Positions 1-6,959 of a stretch of 13,014 nucleotides of DNA are shown here, piece by piece. The translations under genes and the position numbers were made by a program. How positions within the stretch are numbered: the first letter of the stretch is position 1; every line of letters begins with the position of its first letter. This stretch comes from CAYNNP01 sp964398215 (GTDB lineage: Bacteria > Planctomycetota > Planctomycetia > Pirellulales > Pirellulaceae), in assembly GCA_964398215.1 (NCBI GenBank), contig CAYNNP010000191.1, positions 1-13,014 of the forward strand, in the 5' to 3' direction. Below the pieces are notes generated by a model. It did no database searches, was not told the origin of the DNA, and was given only the letters and a program-made list of their open reading frames with translations.

Positions 1-70
1 GGGAGGGTGAACAAAACATCGCAATATCCAAACCCAACACGCCCGATTCAAAGCGTTTTTAAATTCATTC

Positions 71-84
71 GGGCAGGAATGCCC
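71..84 (+). other. Small hairpin with GGAA tetraloop upstream of the LRR/PQQ gene
   Basis: GGGCA and TGCCC pair perfectly around the loop GGAA, which fits the GNRA tetraloop pattern. It lies about 75 bp upstream of the chosen start. It has no T tract, so it is not a terminator. It would be in the mRNA only if transcription starts upstream of 71. The structure is seen directly; any role is unknown. Confidence 0.35.
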
Positions 85-159
85 AACCTACTTTGAAGAG
101 GTGATTTGCCCTGCGTACAGATTCCGCTTTGTAGACAACGATCCGCTATATTGATTTGC

Positions 160-2184
160 ATGAAATCCATGCCATTCAAATCATTCTGTACCGTATCGTT
201 GTTGATCAGCCTTGTCGTCATTGGTGTCGATGTCGGCGCACAAGGAATTCCAGATCCCAAGACTGCAACGCCACAACAGGCTGCCGAATTCCTGAAACGC
301 GCTGGAGCGGTGCTGACCACTGATGACCAAGGACGGTATGTGGGTTTTCAGATGCCCGAAACACTTGGGCTGCATGAGCAAACGTGGCCCTACTTTGCTC
401 GCTTGGTTGACTTGCAAGACCTGGACCTGGGAGCCAGTTCGCCCCAGAACCATCATCTTCAGTATCTGCGACCACTGACCAAGATGCGGAACTTGAACCT
501 GTTTGGGTGTCCGATCGACTCGATTGCATTGAAAAACATTACCGGGATGCAGCAACTGGAAACACTGTACCTGTACCGAACGTTCATTGATGACGACGCG
601 ATTGTTTACATCGCGCAACTCAAAAACTTAAAGCGATTGAATTTGTTCGATACGTTTTTGTCCGACAAGGGACTGCAGCAGTTAGAGCAATTGAAACAGC
701 TGCGATTTTTAACCATCGGTAATTCGTATGCCGGGAAATTTCCGGAGTCAAGTTTTACGGATGCTGGTGTTGAACGACTGCGCAAGGCGTTGCCGCAAAC
801 GAAAATCTACCGTTGGGGCAATACGCAGCGCCACGATACTCCGGTCGTCGTATCACAGCGATCATCCAAGGTCCGCAACAAAAAGGCTGCAAGTTTATCA
901 GTCGCGAAAGTCCAAGTCGCTGAGAACCTAGCAACGCGTCAGCAGGGTGATGATTGGTCAAGTTTTCTGGGGCCCAGCGGTGATGGAAAATCAACCGAAA
1001 CGGGATTGCTAACCGATTGGAATCGACAAGCCCCAAAACTACGTTGGCATCAACGAATTGGAACAGGGTTTGCTGCGCCATCGATCTCAAAAGGACGTTT
1101 GCTGCTGTACCATCGTGTGCGAAACGAGAAGCCTGGATTCAGATTCGCAGAACGTCTTTCGTGCATGAACGCAGAAACAGGCAAACTGCTGTGGAAGATC
1201 GACTACCCGACAGAGTACGAAGACTTGAGTGGGTACGGTGATGGTCCACGTTGCACTCCAGTGATCGATGGCGACCGCGTGTATTTACTGAGTCCCGAGG
1301 GAATGCTCAGGTGTTTGCAGCTTGTGGATGGGAAATCGATTTGGGAAGTCGATCTGGCGCGAGAGTTTGAACTGAATTTCATCATGTACGGTGTTGGCAG
1401 CACGCCCATTGTTCATGGCAACCAGTTGATCGTCGCGGTAGGCGGCAATCACGAGTCGGTTGGCGAGGTAGGCATGGTTGCGTTTGATAAACGGACAGGC
1501 GTATTTCGATTCGGCGTTGGAGATGACGACGCGAACTATGCATCCCCCAGAATCATTCGGCATGGCGGACGAAATTGGTGCTTTGCGTTCATGCGTAGCG
1601 GGCTGATGGCGTTCGACCCTGATAGTGGAAATATCGACGCCCAGTTTCCTTGGGCAAGCAATGTTGCCGGGTCGGTCAACGCCGCGACTCCGGTTGTAAA
1701 GGGCGATCAAGTTTTCATTACTGAGTCGTACACCAACGGCGGTGCGATGCTGCGTTTTTCCGGCAAAAGCTTGACTCCGGTTTGGAAAGACACTCACAAG
1801 CGGCGCGAGAAAACGATGGCGTCACATTGGGCGACGCCGATCGAACACAACAATTTCTTGTACGGCTGTTCTGGGCGACACAGTGCTCACGGAACACTTC
1901 GATGTGTTGACTGGATGACGGGCAGGATTGCTTGGGAAGAAAAAATGTCCAACCGAACATCGATGGTTTACGCCGACGGACACTTTTTTAGCCTTGGTGA
2001 AAATGGGCGTTTACGTGTCTTTCGAGCGACAGCCGACCGATACCAAGAAACTGGACGAATCGATAAACACAACGCCCAGGTGATGCCTTCGTACCCGGCG
2101 TGGGCCGCGCCGGTGCTTTCGCACGGTTTGCTTTACATTCGCGGTAAGCACGAACTGATTTGTTACGACCTAGTTTCCCAGTGA
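160..2184 (+). CDS. Exported leucine-rich-repeat / PQQ-like beta-propeller protein
   Basis: Predicted secreted or periplasmic protein of 674 residues. An N-terminal hydrophobic stretch (about 8-27, ending near VGAQG) looks like a signal peptide. Residues about 80-215 carry degenerate leucine-rich repeats (LQDLDL, MRNLNLFG, LETLYLYRT, LKRLNLFDT, LRFLTIGN, spaced about 24). After a basic linker, residues about 265-674 form a PQQ-like beta-propeller: it opens with DDWSSFLGPSGDG and contains repeated blade motifs such as NAETGKLLWKIDY, VDGKSIWEVDL and MTGRIAWEEKM. Such propellers are common in exported planctomycete proteins, often without a bound cofactor; a scaffold or sensor role is inference, and no dehydrogenase catalytic residues are claimed. 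I chose the ATG at 160 because it places the signal peptide at the N terminus. An in-frame TTG at 106 preceded by GAGGTGA is possible but would add 18 residues before the signal. The family call is firm; the function is unknown. Confidence 0.9.
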   Translation: MKSMPFKSFCTVSLLISLVVIGVDVGAQGIPDPKTATPQQAAEFLKRAGAVLTTDDQGRYVGFQMPETLGLHEQTWPYFARLVDLQDLDLGASSPQNHHLQYLRPLTKMRNLNLFGCPIDSIALKNITGMQQLETLYLYRTFIDDDAIVYIAQLKNLKRLNLFDTFLSDKGLQQLEQLKQLRFLTIGNSYAGKFPESSFTDAGVERLRKALPQTKIYRWGNTQRHDTPVVVSQRSSKVRNKKAASLSVAKVQVAENLATRQQGDDWSSFLGPSGDGKSTETGLLTDWNRQAPKLRWHQRIGTGFAAPSISKGRLLLYHRVRNEKPGFRFAERLSCMNAETGKLLWKIDYPTEYEDLSGYGDGPRCTPVIDGDRVYLLSPEGMLRCLQLVDGKSIWEVDLAREFELNFIMYGVGSTPIVHGNQLIVAVGGNHESVGEVGMVAFDKRTGVFRFGVGDDDANYASPRIIRHGGRNWCFAFMRSGLMAFDPDSGNIDAQFPWASNVAGSVNAATPVVKGDQVFITESYTNGGAMLRFSGKSLTPVWKDTHKRREKTMASHWATPIEHNNFLYGCSGRHSAHGTLRCVDWMTGRIAWEEKMSNRTSMVYADGHFFSLGENGRLRVFRATADRYQETGRIDKHNAQVMPSYPAWAAPVLSHGLLYIRGKHELICYDLVSQ

Positions 2185-2195
2185 TCGTGCTGGTG

Positions 2196-2224
2196 CCGAC
2201 AAAGTCGTTGTGATGCGCTAGAAT
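2196..2224 (+). promoter_or_regulatory. Candidate sigma-70-type promoter for the site-2 protease gene
   Basis: CCGACA (2196-2201; 4 of 6 matches to TTGACA) is separated by 17 bp from TAGAAT (2219-2224; 5 of 6 matches to TATAAT). It lies in the short gap after the stop of the LRR/PQQ gene and would give a leader of about 30 nt before the ATG at 2261. It suggests that the protease gene can be transcribed on its own. Confidence 0.45.
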
Positions 2225-2260
2225 GTTGAGATAACAACTCAAGACGTTTTTGGAAAAGAA

Positions 2261-3052
2261 ATGCTGTTACAACCACCCGCTGAATCCCCGTGGGATTTGA
2301 ATTTCAGGTTCTTGGGATTCGACGTGCGCATTGCCTGGACGTTCTGGTTGGGCGCCGGGTTTCTAGGGTATGGATGGGTGCAGGGAGTGCACAAGGGTCT
2401 GGCAAACATGGGTCAAGGCACCAGCGTAGGAATCTTGCTGATAGCGTGGATTTCGTGTGTGTTCGTATCGATTCTGATTCATGAACTTGGGCATGCGCTG
2501 GCATTTCGGAAAGTTGGCATTCATTCCAAAATTGTGCTTTATCACTTTGGTGGAATGGCGATCCCAGTCGATTCGTTTCAATCAAGCATGTCGGCTTCAC
2601 GAATGACTGAAAAACAAGATTTGTTTGTCACCGCTGCCGGGCCGTTCGCGCAACTTCTTTCCGCCGCACTGGTAATCGCTGCCGTTCGATTATCAGGCTA
2701 TTCAGTGAATTTACCTTTGGGACTTAGCGAAATCCAAGGAATCAAAGGTGGCGTCCCAATCAGCAATCTAAAGCTATCGATTTTGATCGACATGTATCTC
2801 TGGCCGTCGATCTTTTGGGCAGTTCTGAATCTGATTCCTGTTTGGCCGTTAGATGGAGGACGCATTGCTCGTTCGCTTTTCAGAATGAACGGTGGTACGG
2901 TCGTGCAGTCGCTTTGGTTAAGCGTGATTGCAGCAGCAGCATGTGCACTTTGGGGATTTAAAAGCGACCAGCTGTTTTTGGGGCTGTTTTTTTTGATGTT
3001 TGCGTTTGAAAATTACCAATCGATTCAGCAGTACGGTAACTACCGTTTTTAA
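2261..3052 (+). CDS. Site-2-type intramembrane zinc metalloprotease (peptidase M50 family)
   Basis: Predicted polytopic membrane protease of 263 residues that would cleave substrates within the membrane, often in regulated proteolysis of anti-sigma factors or membrane-bound regulators. The zinc-binding HELGH lies at residues 74-78 (catalytic Glu75, ligands His74 and His78). The third-ligand motif NLIPVWPLDGGR is at about 190-201, with Asp198. Hydrophobic segments lie at about 26-42, 55-74, 122-145, 173-195, 214-232 and 237-250. The length fits the short M50 forms (SpoIVFB/Rip3-like core) without CBS or PDZ domains. The ATG at 2261 follows GGAAAAGAA, a plausible weak ribosome binding site. No partner regulator lies next to it, so the substrate is unknown. 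The family assignment is firm. Confidence 0.93.
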   Translation: MLLQPPAESPWDLNFRFLGFDVRIAWTFWLGAGFLGYGWVQGVHKGLANMGQGTSVGILLIAWISCVFVSILIHELGHALAFRKVGIHSKIVLYHFGGMAIPVDSFQSSMSASRMTEKQDLFVTAAGPFAQLLSAALVIAAVRLSGYSVNLPLGLSEIQGIKGGVPISNLKLSILIDMYLWPSIFWAVLNLIPVWPLDGGRIARSLFRMNGGTVVQSLWLSVIAAAACALWGFKSDQLFLGLFFLMFAFENYQSIQQYGNYRF

Positions 3053-3062
3053 GCGGTGCGTT

Positions 3063-3095
3063 ATCACTTCGCGCAGCTGCTTGCGTTGTGATTTT
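3063..3095 (+). terminator. Possible weak terminator after the site-2 protease gene
   Basis: ATCAC (3063-3067) and CGC (3070-3072) pair with GCG (3083-3085) and GTGAT (3088-3092), with a symmetric TT/TT internal loop, followed by a short TTTT. It starts 11 bp after the stop codon. The stem is short and the T tract brief, so this is tentative. Confidence 0.3.
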
Positions 3096-3537
3096 AATGG
3101 CGAGTTAACAAACGCTTGATGTTACGTAAACCATGTTTTTACAAGTGTTTGCGTTTACTGCGTGAGTTTGAATCACAGACGATGTATCCACGTTTTCGCT
3201 TTCGCAATGCGCGCGTTCAAAGCCATCAACGAGGTTGTAAAGAGGTTGTTGCAACACCAAAATTTGGTGCTCGTAATCAAAAAACTTTTGTTATGCAACC
3301 AGTTTTTTTGCAAAAAGATGTTGCGGAATCTTGCGAAGCGCGTAAAGTTACGGCCAGTTTTAAACGATTGGAAGGAAGAAAGCATTCAATGTGGATCATT
3401 GAACCTTCTGAGATTCAATCACTTACGTTGTGTTTGGTAATGCCGTGGCCGGTGACTTCTGAAACACATCGACTTTGTTTCGACTGAGTTGATGTTCACA
3501 AGTCGCAAGGACTTGCCAGCACGATTCCAATTTCCGC
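3096..3537. other. Gene-free, A/T-tract-rich stretch between protease and H1-like genes
   Basis: I see no convincing gene here. The open frames across 3116-3487 give Cys/Arg/His-rich or irregular proteins without recognisable motifs or good ribosome binding sites. The stretch holds a GTTGCAAC palindrome (3248-3255), CACCAAA-A-TTTGGTG (3255-3269), and AAAAAACT (3279-3286) pairing with AGTTTTTT (3301-3308). It probably contains the promoter and leader of the downstream lysine-rich gene, and could contain a small RNA. Neither is shown by the sequence. Confidence 0.5.
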
Positions 3538-3542
3538 GGAGG
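3538..3542 (+). promoter_or_regulatory. Ribosome binding site that fixes a GTG start
   Basis: GGAGG lies 6 nt before the GTG at 3549. This spacing favours GTG over the in-frame ATG at 3489, which would add 20 residues of different composition and has no ribosome binding site. Confidence 0.8.
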
Positions 3543-3548
3543 AAAAAC

Positions 3549-3803
3549 GTGGCTAAGAAAAAAGCAAAGAAGAAAGCTAAGAAGAAAGCAACCAAGAAGA
3601 AGGCTGCTAAGAAGAAGGTAACCAAGAAGAAGGCTACTAAGAAGAAAGCCAAGAAGAAGGCTACTAAGAAGAAGGCCAAGAAGAAGGCTACTAAGAAGAA
3701 AGCCAAGAAGAAGGCTACTAAGAAGAAAGCCAAGAAGAAGGCTACTAAGAAGAAAGCCAAGAAAAAGGCTACCAAGAAGAAGGCCGCTAAGAAGCGTCGT
3801 TAG
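3549..3803 (+). CDS. Histone H1-like Lys/Ala/Thr-rich DNA-binding protein
   Basis: A protein of 84 residues made almost entirely of Lys, Ala and Thr, ending in Arg-Arg. It begins MAKKKAKKKAKKKATKKKAA and then runs as a nine-residue repeat of the form ATKKKAKKK. This resembles the C-terminal tail of eukaryotic histone H1 and bacterial Hc1/AlgP-type proteins. Known relatives bind DNA or RNA through charge and compact the nucleoid. A role in the condensed planctomycete nucleoid is inference. There is no globular domain, signal peptide or membrane segment. Start choice rests on GGAGG at 3538-3542. A strong terminator follows 57 bp after the stop and a 496-bp gap precedes it, so it is likely monocistronic. 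A merely low-complexity basic protein cannot be fully separated from a true H1-like one. The strong ribosome binding site and clean terminator argue that it is expressed. Confidence 0.88.
   Translation: MAKKKAKKKAKKKATKKKAAKKKVTKKKATKKKAKKKATKKKAKKKATKKKAKKKATKKKAKKKATKKKAKKKATKKKAAKKRR
3633..3794 (+). repeat. 27-bp tandem repeat inside the H1-like gene
   Basis: GCT-ACT/ACC codons recur at 3633, 3660, 3687, 3714, 3741 and 3768, exactly 27 bp apart. Each unit encodes Ala-Thr-Lys3-Ala-Lys3. The copies differ by only a few synonymous bases; the last is degenerate (GCC GCT in place of GCC). The period is a multiple of three, so copy-number change by slippage or recombination would keep the reading frame. 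Confidence 0.95.
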
Positions 3804-3860
3804 TCTTGAGAACCTGATCATGGGATTGATCTAACGATCCTTCGCATGAACCAAAGATTG

Positions 3861-3896
3861 GCCACGTTGTTGTTCATTCAACAACGTGGCTTTTTT
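3861..3896 (+). terminator. Intrinsic terminator of the H1-like gene
   Basis: A perfect 12-bp stem, GCCACGTTGTTG (3861-3872) with CAACAACGTGGC (3879-3890), closes a 6-nt loop TTCATT and is followed directly by TTTTTT (3891-3896). The T tract lies on the plus-strand side only, so it terminates the H1-like transcript and not mrp, which arrives from the other direction and ends at 3941. Confidence 0.93.
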
Positions 3897-3940
3897 CGTG
3901 CCCAAACCTCAAGCGAACCACCCGTTCGGGGGATATGCCG

Positions 3941-5035
3941 TTAAAGCGTCGGCAAGCTTGGTTTTGGTGGGTTGGCGGCCACATTTGTAGCGAGCGTTTT
4001 GACCAGCTTCACCGCCACGTTATCGATGGCAGAGCGAGTCGCTGATTCTTGTGAAATTGCTTCTGCCAACCGACCTTCATCGCCAGCTTTTCGCAGTGGC
4101 ACTTCAATTGGTAGTTCGCCCAAAAACGGCACGTTCAATTCTTCAGCTTTCTTGCGCGCGCCGCCACGTCCAAAGATGTCATAGATCTTGTCGCAGTCGG
4201 GGCAGCGAAAGCCGCTCATGTTCTCGACCATTCCCAGAACTGGAATGTTTACCTTTCGAAACATGCTGATTGCTTTTATGGCATCTAGCAAAGCAACTTC
4301 TTGAGGCGTGCAAACCACGACTGCGCCGGCCAACGGAATGGCTTGCGAAAGCGTTAGTGCGACATCGCCTGTGCCCGGCGGCATGTCGATGATCAAGTAA
4401 TCCAGTTCACCCCAATCCGTGTCGCGCAAGAATTGATTGATCGAACCGTGCAACATTGGGCCTCGCCAAATCACGGCTTGGTCCGGTTCGACCAAGAAGC
4501 CCATCGACATAACAGGCATGGGATGTTGGTCACTGGGTTGTTCAAGTTTGATCGGTTCAATCTTCTTGTCCGCCGAGATTGCGGGTCGGCCTTCGAGTCC
4601 TAGCAATTGCGGAACGCTGGGCCCGTAGACGTCAGCATCCATCAAACCGACCTTGCAGCCCATTTGTCGCAAGCTAAGTGCAAGCGAAGTCGCGACGGTG
4701 CTTTTTCCGACGCCGCCTTTACCACTTCCAACAGCGATCACGCTGCGAGCACGTAGAGCGATTTGTCCAGCACGTTTGGGGGGGCGTGGATGATCGTTGA
4801 ACTGGATTTCTACATTCGAGCCGGGAGCAATCGCCTGGACTTTCGCAGTCAACGCTTCGCGGATGTCCGCCTGGAGTGGCGACGAGTGCGAGGTCATCGC
4901 AATATTGAGGCTGATCTGATTTTCGGCGACAGTGATTTCACCGATTTGGCCCATGGAACTCATGCTCCGGCCCGTTTCGGGGTCCGGGTATTGGCCAACG
5001 GCTTCACGGATCTTTTCGACAGTGGTTTCGGACAT
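3941..5035 (-). CDS. mrp: Mrp/ApbC-family P-loop ATPase, iron-sulfur cluster carrier
   Basis: Cytoplasmic ATPase of 364 residues that, in characterised homologues (ApbC, Mrp, Ind1, Nbp35), binds and transfers Fe-S clusters to apoproteins. Residues about 5-80 are the N-terminal MIP18/DUF59-type domain (YPDPETGRSMSSMGQIGEI). A deviant Walker A, GSGKGGVGKST, is at 103-113, followed by LMDADVYGPSVPQLLG (131-146) and the DMPPGTGD motif at 217-224. CPDC at 278-281 supplies the two cysteines that bridge a cluster between subunits of the dimer. Length and domain order match the standard bacterial Mrp. I chose the ATG at 5035 because the family begins close to this point; an in-frame ATG at 5083 would add 16 basic residues without homology. 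It lies 185 bp downstream of deoC on the same strand, so it probably has its own promoter. The symbol apbC is also in use. Confidence 0.94.
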   Translation of the reverse strand: MSETTVEKIREAVGQYPDPETGRSMSSMGQIGEITVAENQISLNIAMTSHSSPLQADIREALTAKVQAIAPGSNVEIQFNDHPRPPKRAGQIALRARSVIAVGSGKGGVGKSTVATSLALSLRQMGCKVGLMDADVYGPSVPQLLGLEGRPAISADKKIEPIKLEQPSDQHPMPVMSMGFLVEPDQAVIWRGPMLHGSINQFLRDTDWGELDYLIIDMPPGTGDVALTLSQAIPLAGAVVVCTPQEVALLDAIKAISMFRKVNIPVLGMVENMSGFRCPDCDKIYDIFGRGGARKKAEELNVPFLGELPIEVPLRKAGDEGRLAEAISQESATRSAIDNVAVKLVKTLATNVAANPPKPSLPTL

Positions 5036-5119
5036 TTGAGTTTTTCGCTTCCAGCTTTGGGTGGGCAAGCACGCAGAACGCATCTTGGAGAGATTAGACG
5101 ATGTTTGAATTCTTGGCTT

Positions 5120-5144
5120 GACCCTTCGATTTTGTGGAAGGGTC
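5120..5144. other. Perfect inverted repeat between deoC and mrp
   Basis: GACCCTTC (5120-5127) and GAAGGGTC (5137-5144) form a perfect 8-bp stem around a 9-nt loop. It lies in the 185-bp gap after deoC and about 85 bp upstream of the mrp start. No T tract follows on either strand, so it is not a standard intrinsic terminator. It could be an mRNA stabiliser or processing site for deoC, or a leader or operator element for mrp. Confidence 0.5.
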
Positions 5145-5220
5145 TACCGCGATATCAGCTACGGAGGGTGCCGTCTGCCCGCTTAATTTGGCAGCGGTAT
5201 TGTTTTTGGTGGGTATCGGT

Positions 5221-5949
5221 TCAATAACCAGACGTCGGTCCTGTGTGTGATATTTCGATTGGATCCAATCCCAGTCGCTCGCGGCACTCGTCCATCATTG
5301 ATTGAGTGCGACTTGCACCAATGCGTGTTACACCAATCTCGCGGACCTTTAAAATCGCGTCCATGTCTCGCACACCACCAGCGGCTTTGACTTGCACCTC
5401 AGCGGGTGAATGCTTGCGCATCAATTTCAGGTCGTCCATCGTCGCCCCGCCCGTGCCGTATCCGGTGGAAGTCTTTACCCAGTCTGCTTTCAGTTCGCCA
5501 CAAATCTCGCAGAGCTTGATCTTGTGCTCATCCTGTAAGTAGCAATTCTCAAAGATGACTTTTACTTTCTGGTTGGCTGCATGAGCGACAGCAATCACAG
5601 CCTCGATGTCTTTTTGCACATACAGCCAGTCGCCCGAAAGCACTTTGGAAATATTGACGACCATATCCAATTCTTGGCAGCCGTCATCGATCGCTCGCTT
5701 GGCCTCCAGTTGCTTGATTTCAGTCGTATGCACACCATGAGGAAACCCAACCGTCGTGCTTGCCTGGACAGTGGAACCGCTAAGCATTTCGGCACACTGC
5801 TTCATGGCGAAAGGCATGATGCAAACACTGCCAACGTCGTAGGCGACAGCCAATTCACAGCCCGCCTCTAACTCCGATTGAGTGATGATTGGCTGTAGCA
5901 GTGAGTGGTCGATCATCTTGGAGATATCTTGGTAGCTATAGTCCATCAT
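5221..5949 (-). CDS. deoC: Deoxyribose-phosphate aldolase
   Basis: Class I aldolase of 242 residues that splits 2-deoxy-D-ribose 5-phosphate into glyceraldehyde 3-phosphate and acetaldehyde in the cytosol. The hallmark motifs are present: ELDMVVN with Asp95, the Schiff-base lysine in WVKTSTGYGTGGAT (Lys159), and the second active-site lysine in VQVKAAGGVR (Lys188). Length is usual for the short bacterial form. Two ATGs stand in tandem (5949 and 5946); the first overlaps the stop of the ROK kinase gene as ATGA, which suggests translational coupling. It is the last gene of the tightly packed minus-strand unit. In that context it may serve a phosphorylated deoxy-sugar rather than only nucleoside salvage; this is inference, and no nucleoside phosphorylase is nearby. 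Confidence 0.95.
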   Translation of the reverse strand: MMDYSYQDISKMIDHSLLQPIITQSELEAGCELAVAYDVGSVCIMPFAMKQCAEMLSGSTVQASTTVGFPHGVHTTEIKQLEAKRAIDDGCQELDMVVNISKVLSGDWLYVQKDIEAVIAVAHAANQKVKVIFENCYLQDEHKIKLCEICGELKADWVKTSTGYGTGGATMDDLKLMRKHSPAEVQVKAAGGVRDMDAILKVREIGVTRIGASRTQSMMDECRERLGLDPIEISHTGPTSGY

Positions 5950-6959
5950 TTGTCTTTTTGAGGATTCGTTGATTGAGAATTTGCAGTCGAACGGTTCGCC
6001 GTGTCTTGCGCCAGCGCGACGGCTCCCATGACTCCGGCATTTGGGCCCAACAATGACTTTTCGATTTGCAGATCGTTGACAGGAAACATTCCGATCCGCT
6101 CCCGCACGATATCGCGAACATGGTCGATCAGCAAGTCACCGATTTCCGCCACTCCACCACCAAGGACGACCATGTCTGGATGCAAGATCGTAACGATGTT
6201 TGCAACGCCGATTCCAATGTAATTTGCGGCGTCAATGATGGTGTCGCGGACGGCTGTATCGCCAGCCTCGGCGGCGCGTTTCATTTCACGTGTGGTGACC
6301 TTTGCGATGTCGCCACCTACAAGTTCATGCAACTGTGGCGCACGTCCGGATCGCATCAGCCGGATGCCGTGTGCAGCAATCGCGGGGCCGCTGGCAAGTG
6401 TTTCCAGGCAGCCACGATTTCCGCATCCACATTTCGGTCCGTTTGGCAAAATAGTTTGGTGCCCCAGTTCGCCAGCCGAACCAATGGGACCAAGCCGCAA
6501 TCGCCCGTCGATCGCGATGCCTCCGCCCACGCCTGTACCAAGCGTCAGCAGCGCCAGGGTAATGTCTCGATCTTTGCCGTGCCCAAATCGCATTTCACCC
6601 AAGGTCGCGCACCTTGCATCATTCAGCATCGCGACTGGACAGCCAAGTCTGGTTTGCAGCTGAGCGACGACGGGAATGTCACGCCAGTGGGTTGGGAAAT
6701 TTGGCAAAAACTTGGTCGTTCCGTTTGCCAAATCGACTTGTCCTGGAACGCCGATCCCGACAGCCCAGATCGTGGCATTGGAGCCCACCAGTGTTTCAAT
6801 GCTTTCGGCTATTCTGTCAAGAACAGCAGTGGGGCCTTCGTGTGAATTCGTAGGGAACTCGCGTTGGTTTAAAACGTTCGCTTCAGCGTCAGCCAATGCG
6901 AGCTGTGTGTTTGTTCCGCCAAGGTCGACTCCAACGATGAAAGAATCTGGTTCAGGCAT
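5946..6959 (-). CDS. ROK-family sugar kinase (glucokinase-like)
   Basis: Cytoplasmic sugar kinase of 337 residues that would phosphorylate a hexose or related sugar with ATP. The phosphate-binding VDLGGTNT is at 11-18, the catalytic base is Asp114 in LNDARCATLGE, and LGTGVGGG is at 140-147. The ROK zinc signature is complete: GELGHQ with His167 and CGCGNRGCLET with Cys177, Cys179 and Cys184. There is no N-terminal helix-turn-helix, so this is a kinase and not a ROK repressor. The ATG at 6959 follows GAGGAAA at good spacing. The gene overlaps the stop of the oxidoreductase by 8 bp upstream and deoC by 4 bp downstream. Glucose is a common substrate, but allose, mannose, fructose and N-acetylmannosamine kinases share these motifs. 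The C-terminal tail (about 315-337, rich in Ser, Thr, Asn) looks disordered. Confidence 0.93.
   Translation of the reverse strand: MPEPDSFIVGVDLGGTNTQLALADAEANVLNQREFPTNSHEGPTAVLDRIAESIETLVGSNATIWAVGIGVPGQVDLANGTTKFLPNFPTHWRDIPVVAQLQTRLGCPVAMLNDARCATLGEMRFGHGKDRDITLALLTLGTGVGGGIAIDGRLRLGPIGSAGELGHQTILPNGPKCGCGNRGCLETLASGPAIAAHGIRLMRSGRAPQLHELVGGDIAKVTTREMKRAAEAGDTAVRDTIIDAANYIGIGVANIVTILHPDMVVLGGGVAEIGDLLIDHVRDIVRERIGMFPVNDLQIEKSLLGPNAGVMGAVALAQDTANRSTANSQSTNPQKDK

Noticed and set aside
1285..1797. Minus-strand open frame of 170 codons
   Set aside because: It lies opposite the PQQ-propeller coding region, with no motif and no start signal.
3116..3487. Plus-strand open frame of 123 codons and an overlapping frame of 92 codons
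   Set aside because: They have no recognisable motif or ribosome binding site, and the composition is irregular; the two frames compete for the same non-coding stretch.
3633..3794. Regular repeats suggesting a CRISPR array
   Set aside because: The 27-bp units are contiguous without spacers, in frame, and code for the Lys/Ala repeat.
3419..3821. Two minus-strand open frames encoding repeated Phe/Leu-rich hydrophobic proteins opposite the H1-like gene
   Set aside because: They are the reverse complement of AAG/GCT repeats. The plus-strand frame has the ribosome binding site, terminator and known composition.
3861..3890. The strong hairpin acting as a bidirectional terminator that also serves mrp
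   Set aside because: Read on the minus strand, the stem is followed by CAATCTTTGG and not by a T tract.
5036..5083. Longer N terminus for mrp starting at 5083
   Set aside because: The extra 16 residues have no family support, and no ribosome binding site precedes that ATG.
6066..6845. Plus-strand open frame of 259 codons
   Set aside because: It is antisense to the ROK kinase gene, whose motifs are complete. The product looks like a shadow with no domain.
5221..6959. A complete nucleoside salvage operon
   Set aside because: Only deoC belongs to that pathway; no phosphorylase, phosphopentomutase or deaminase gene is present.
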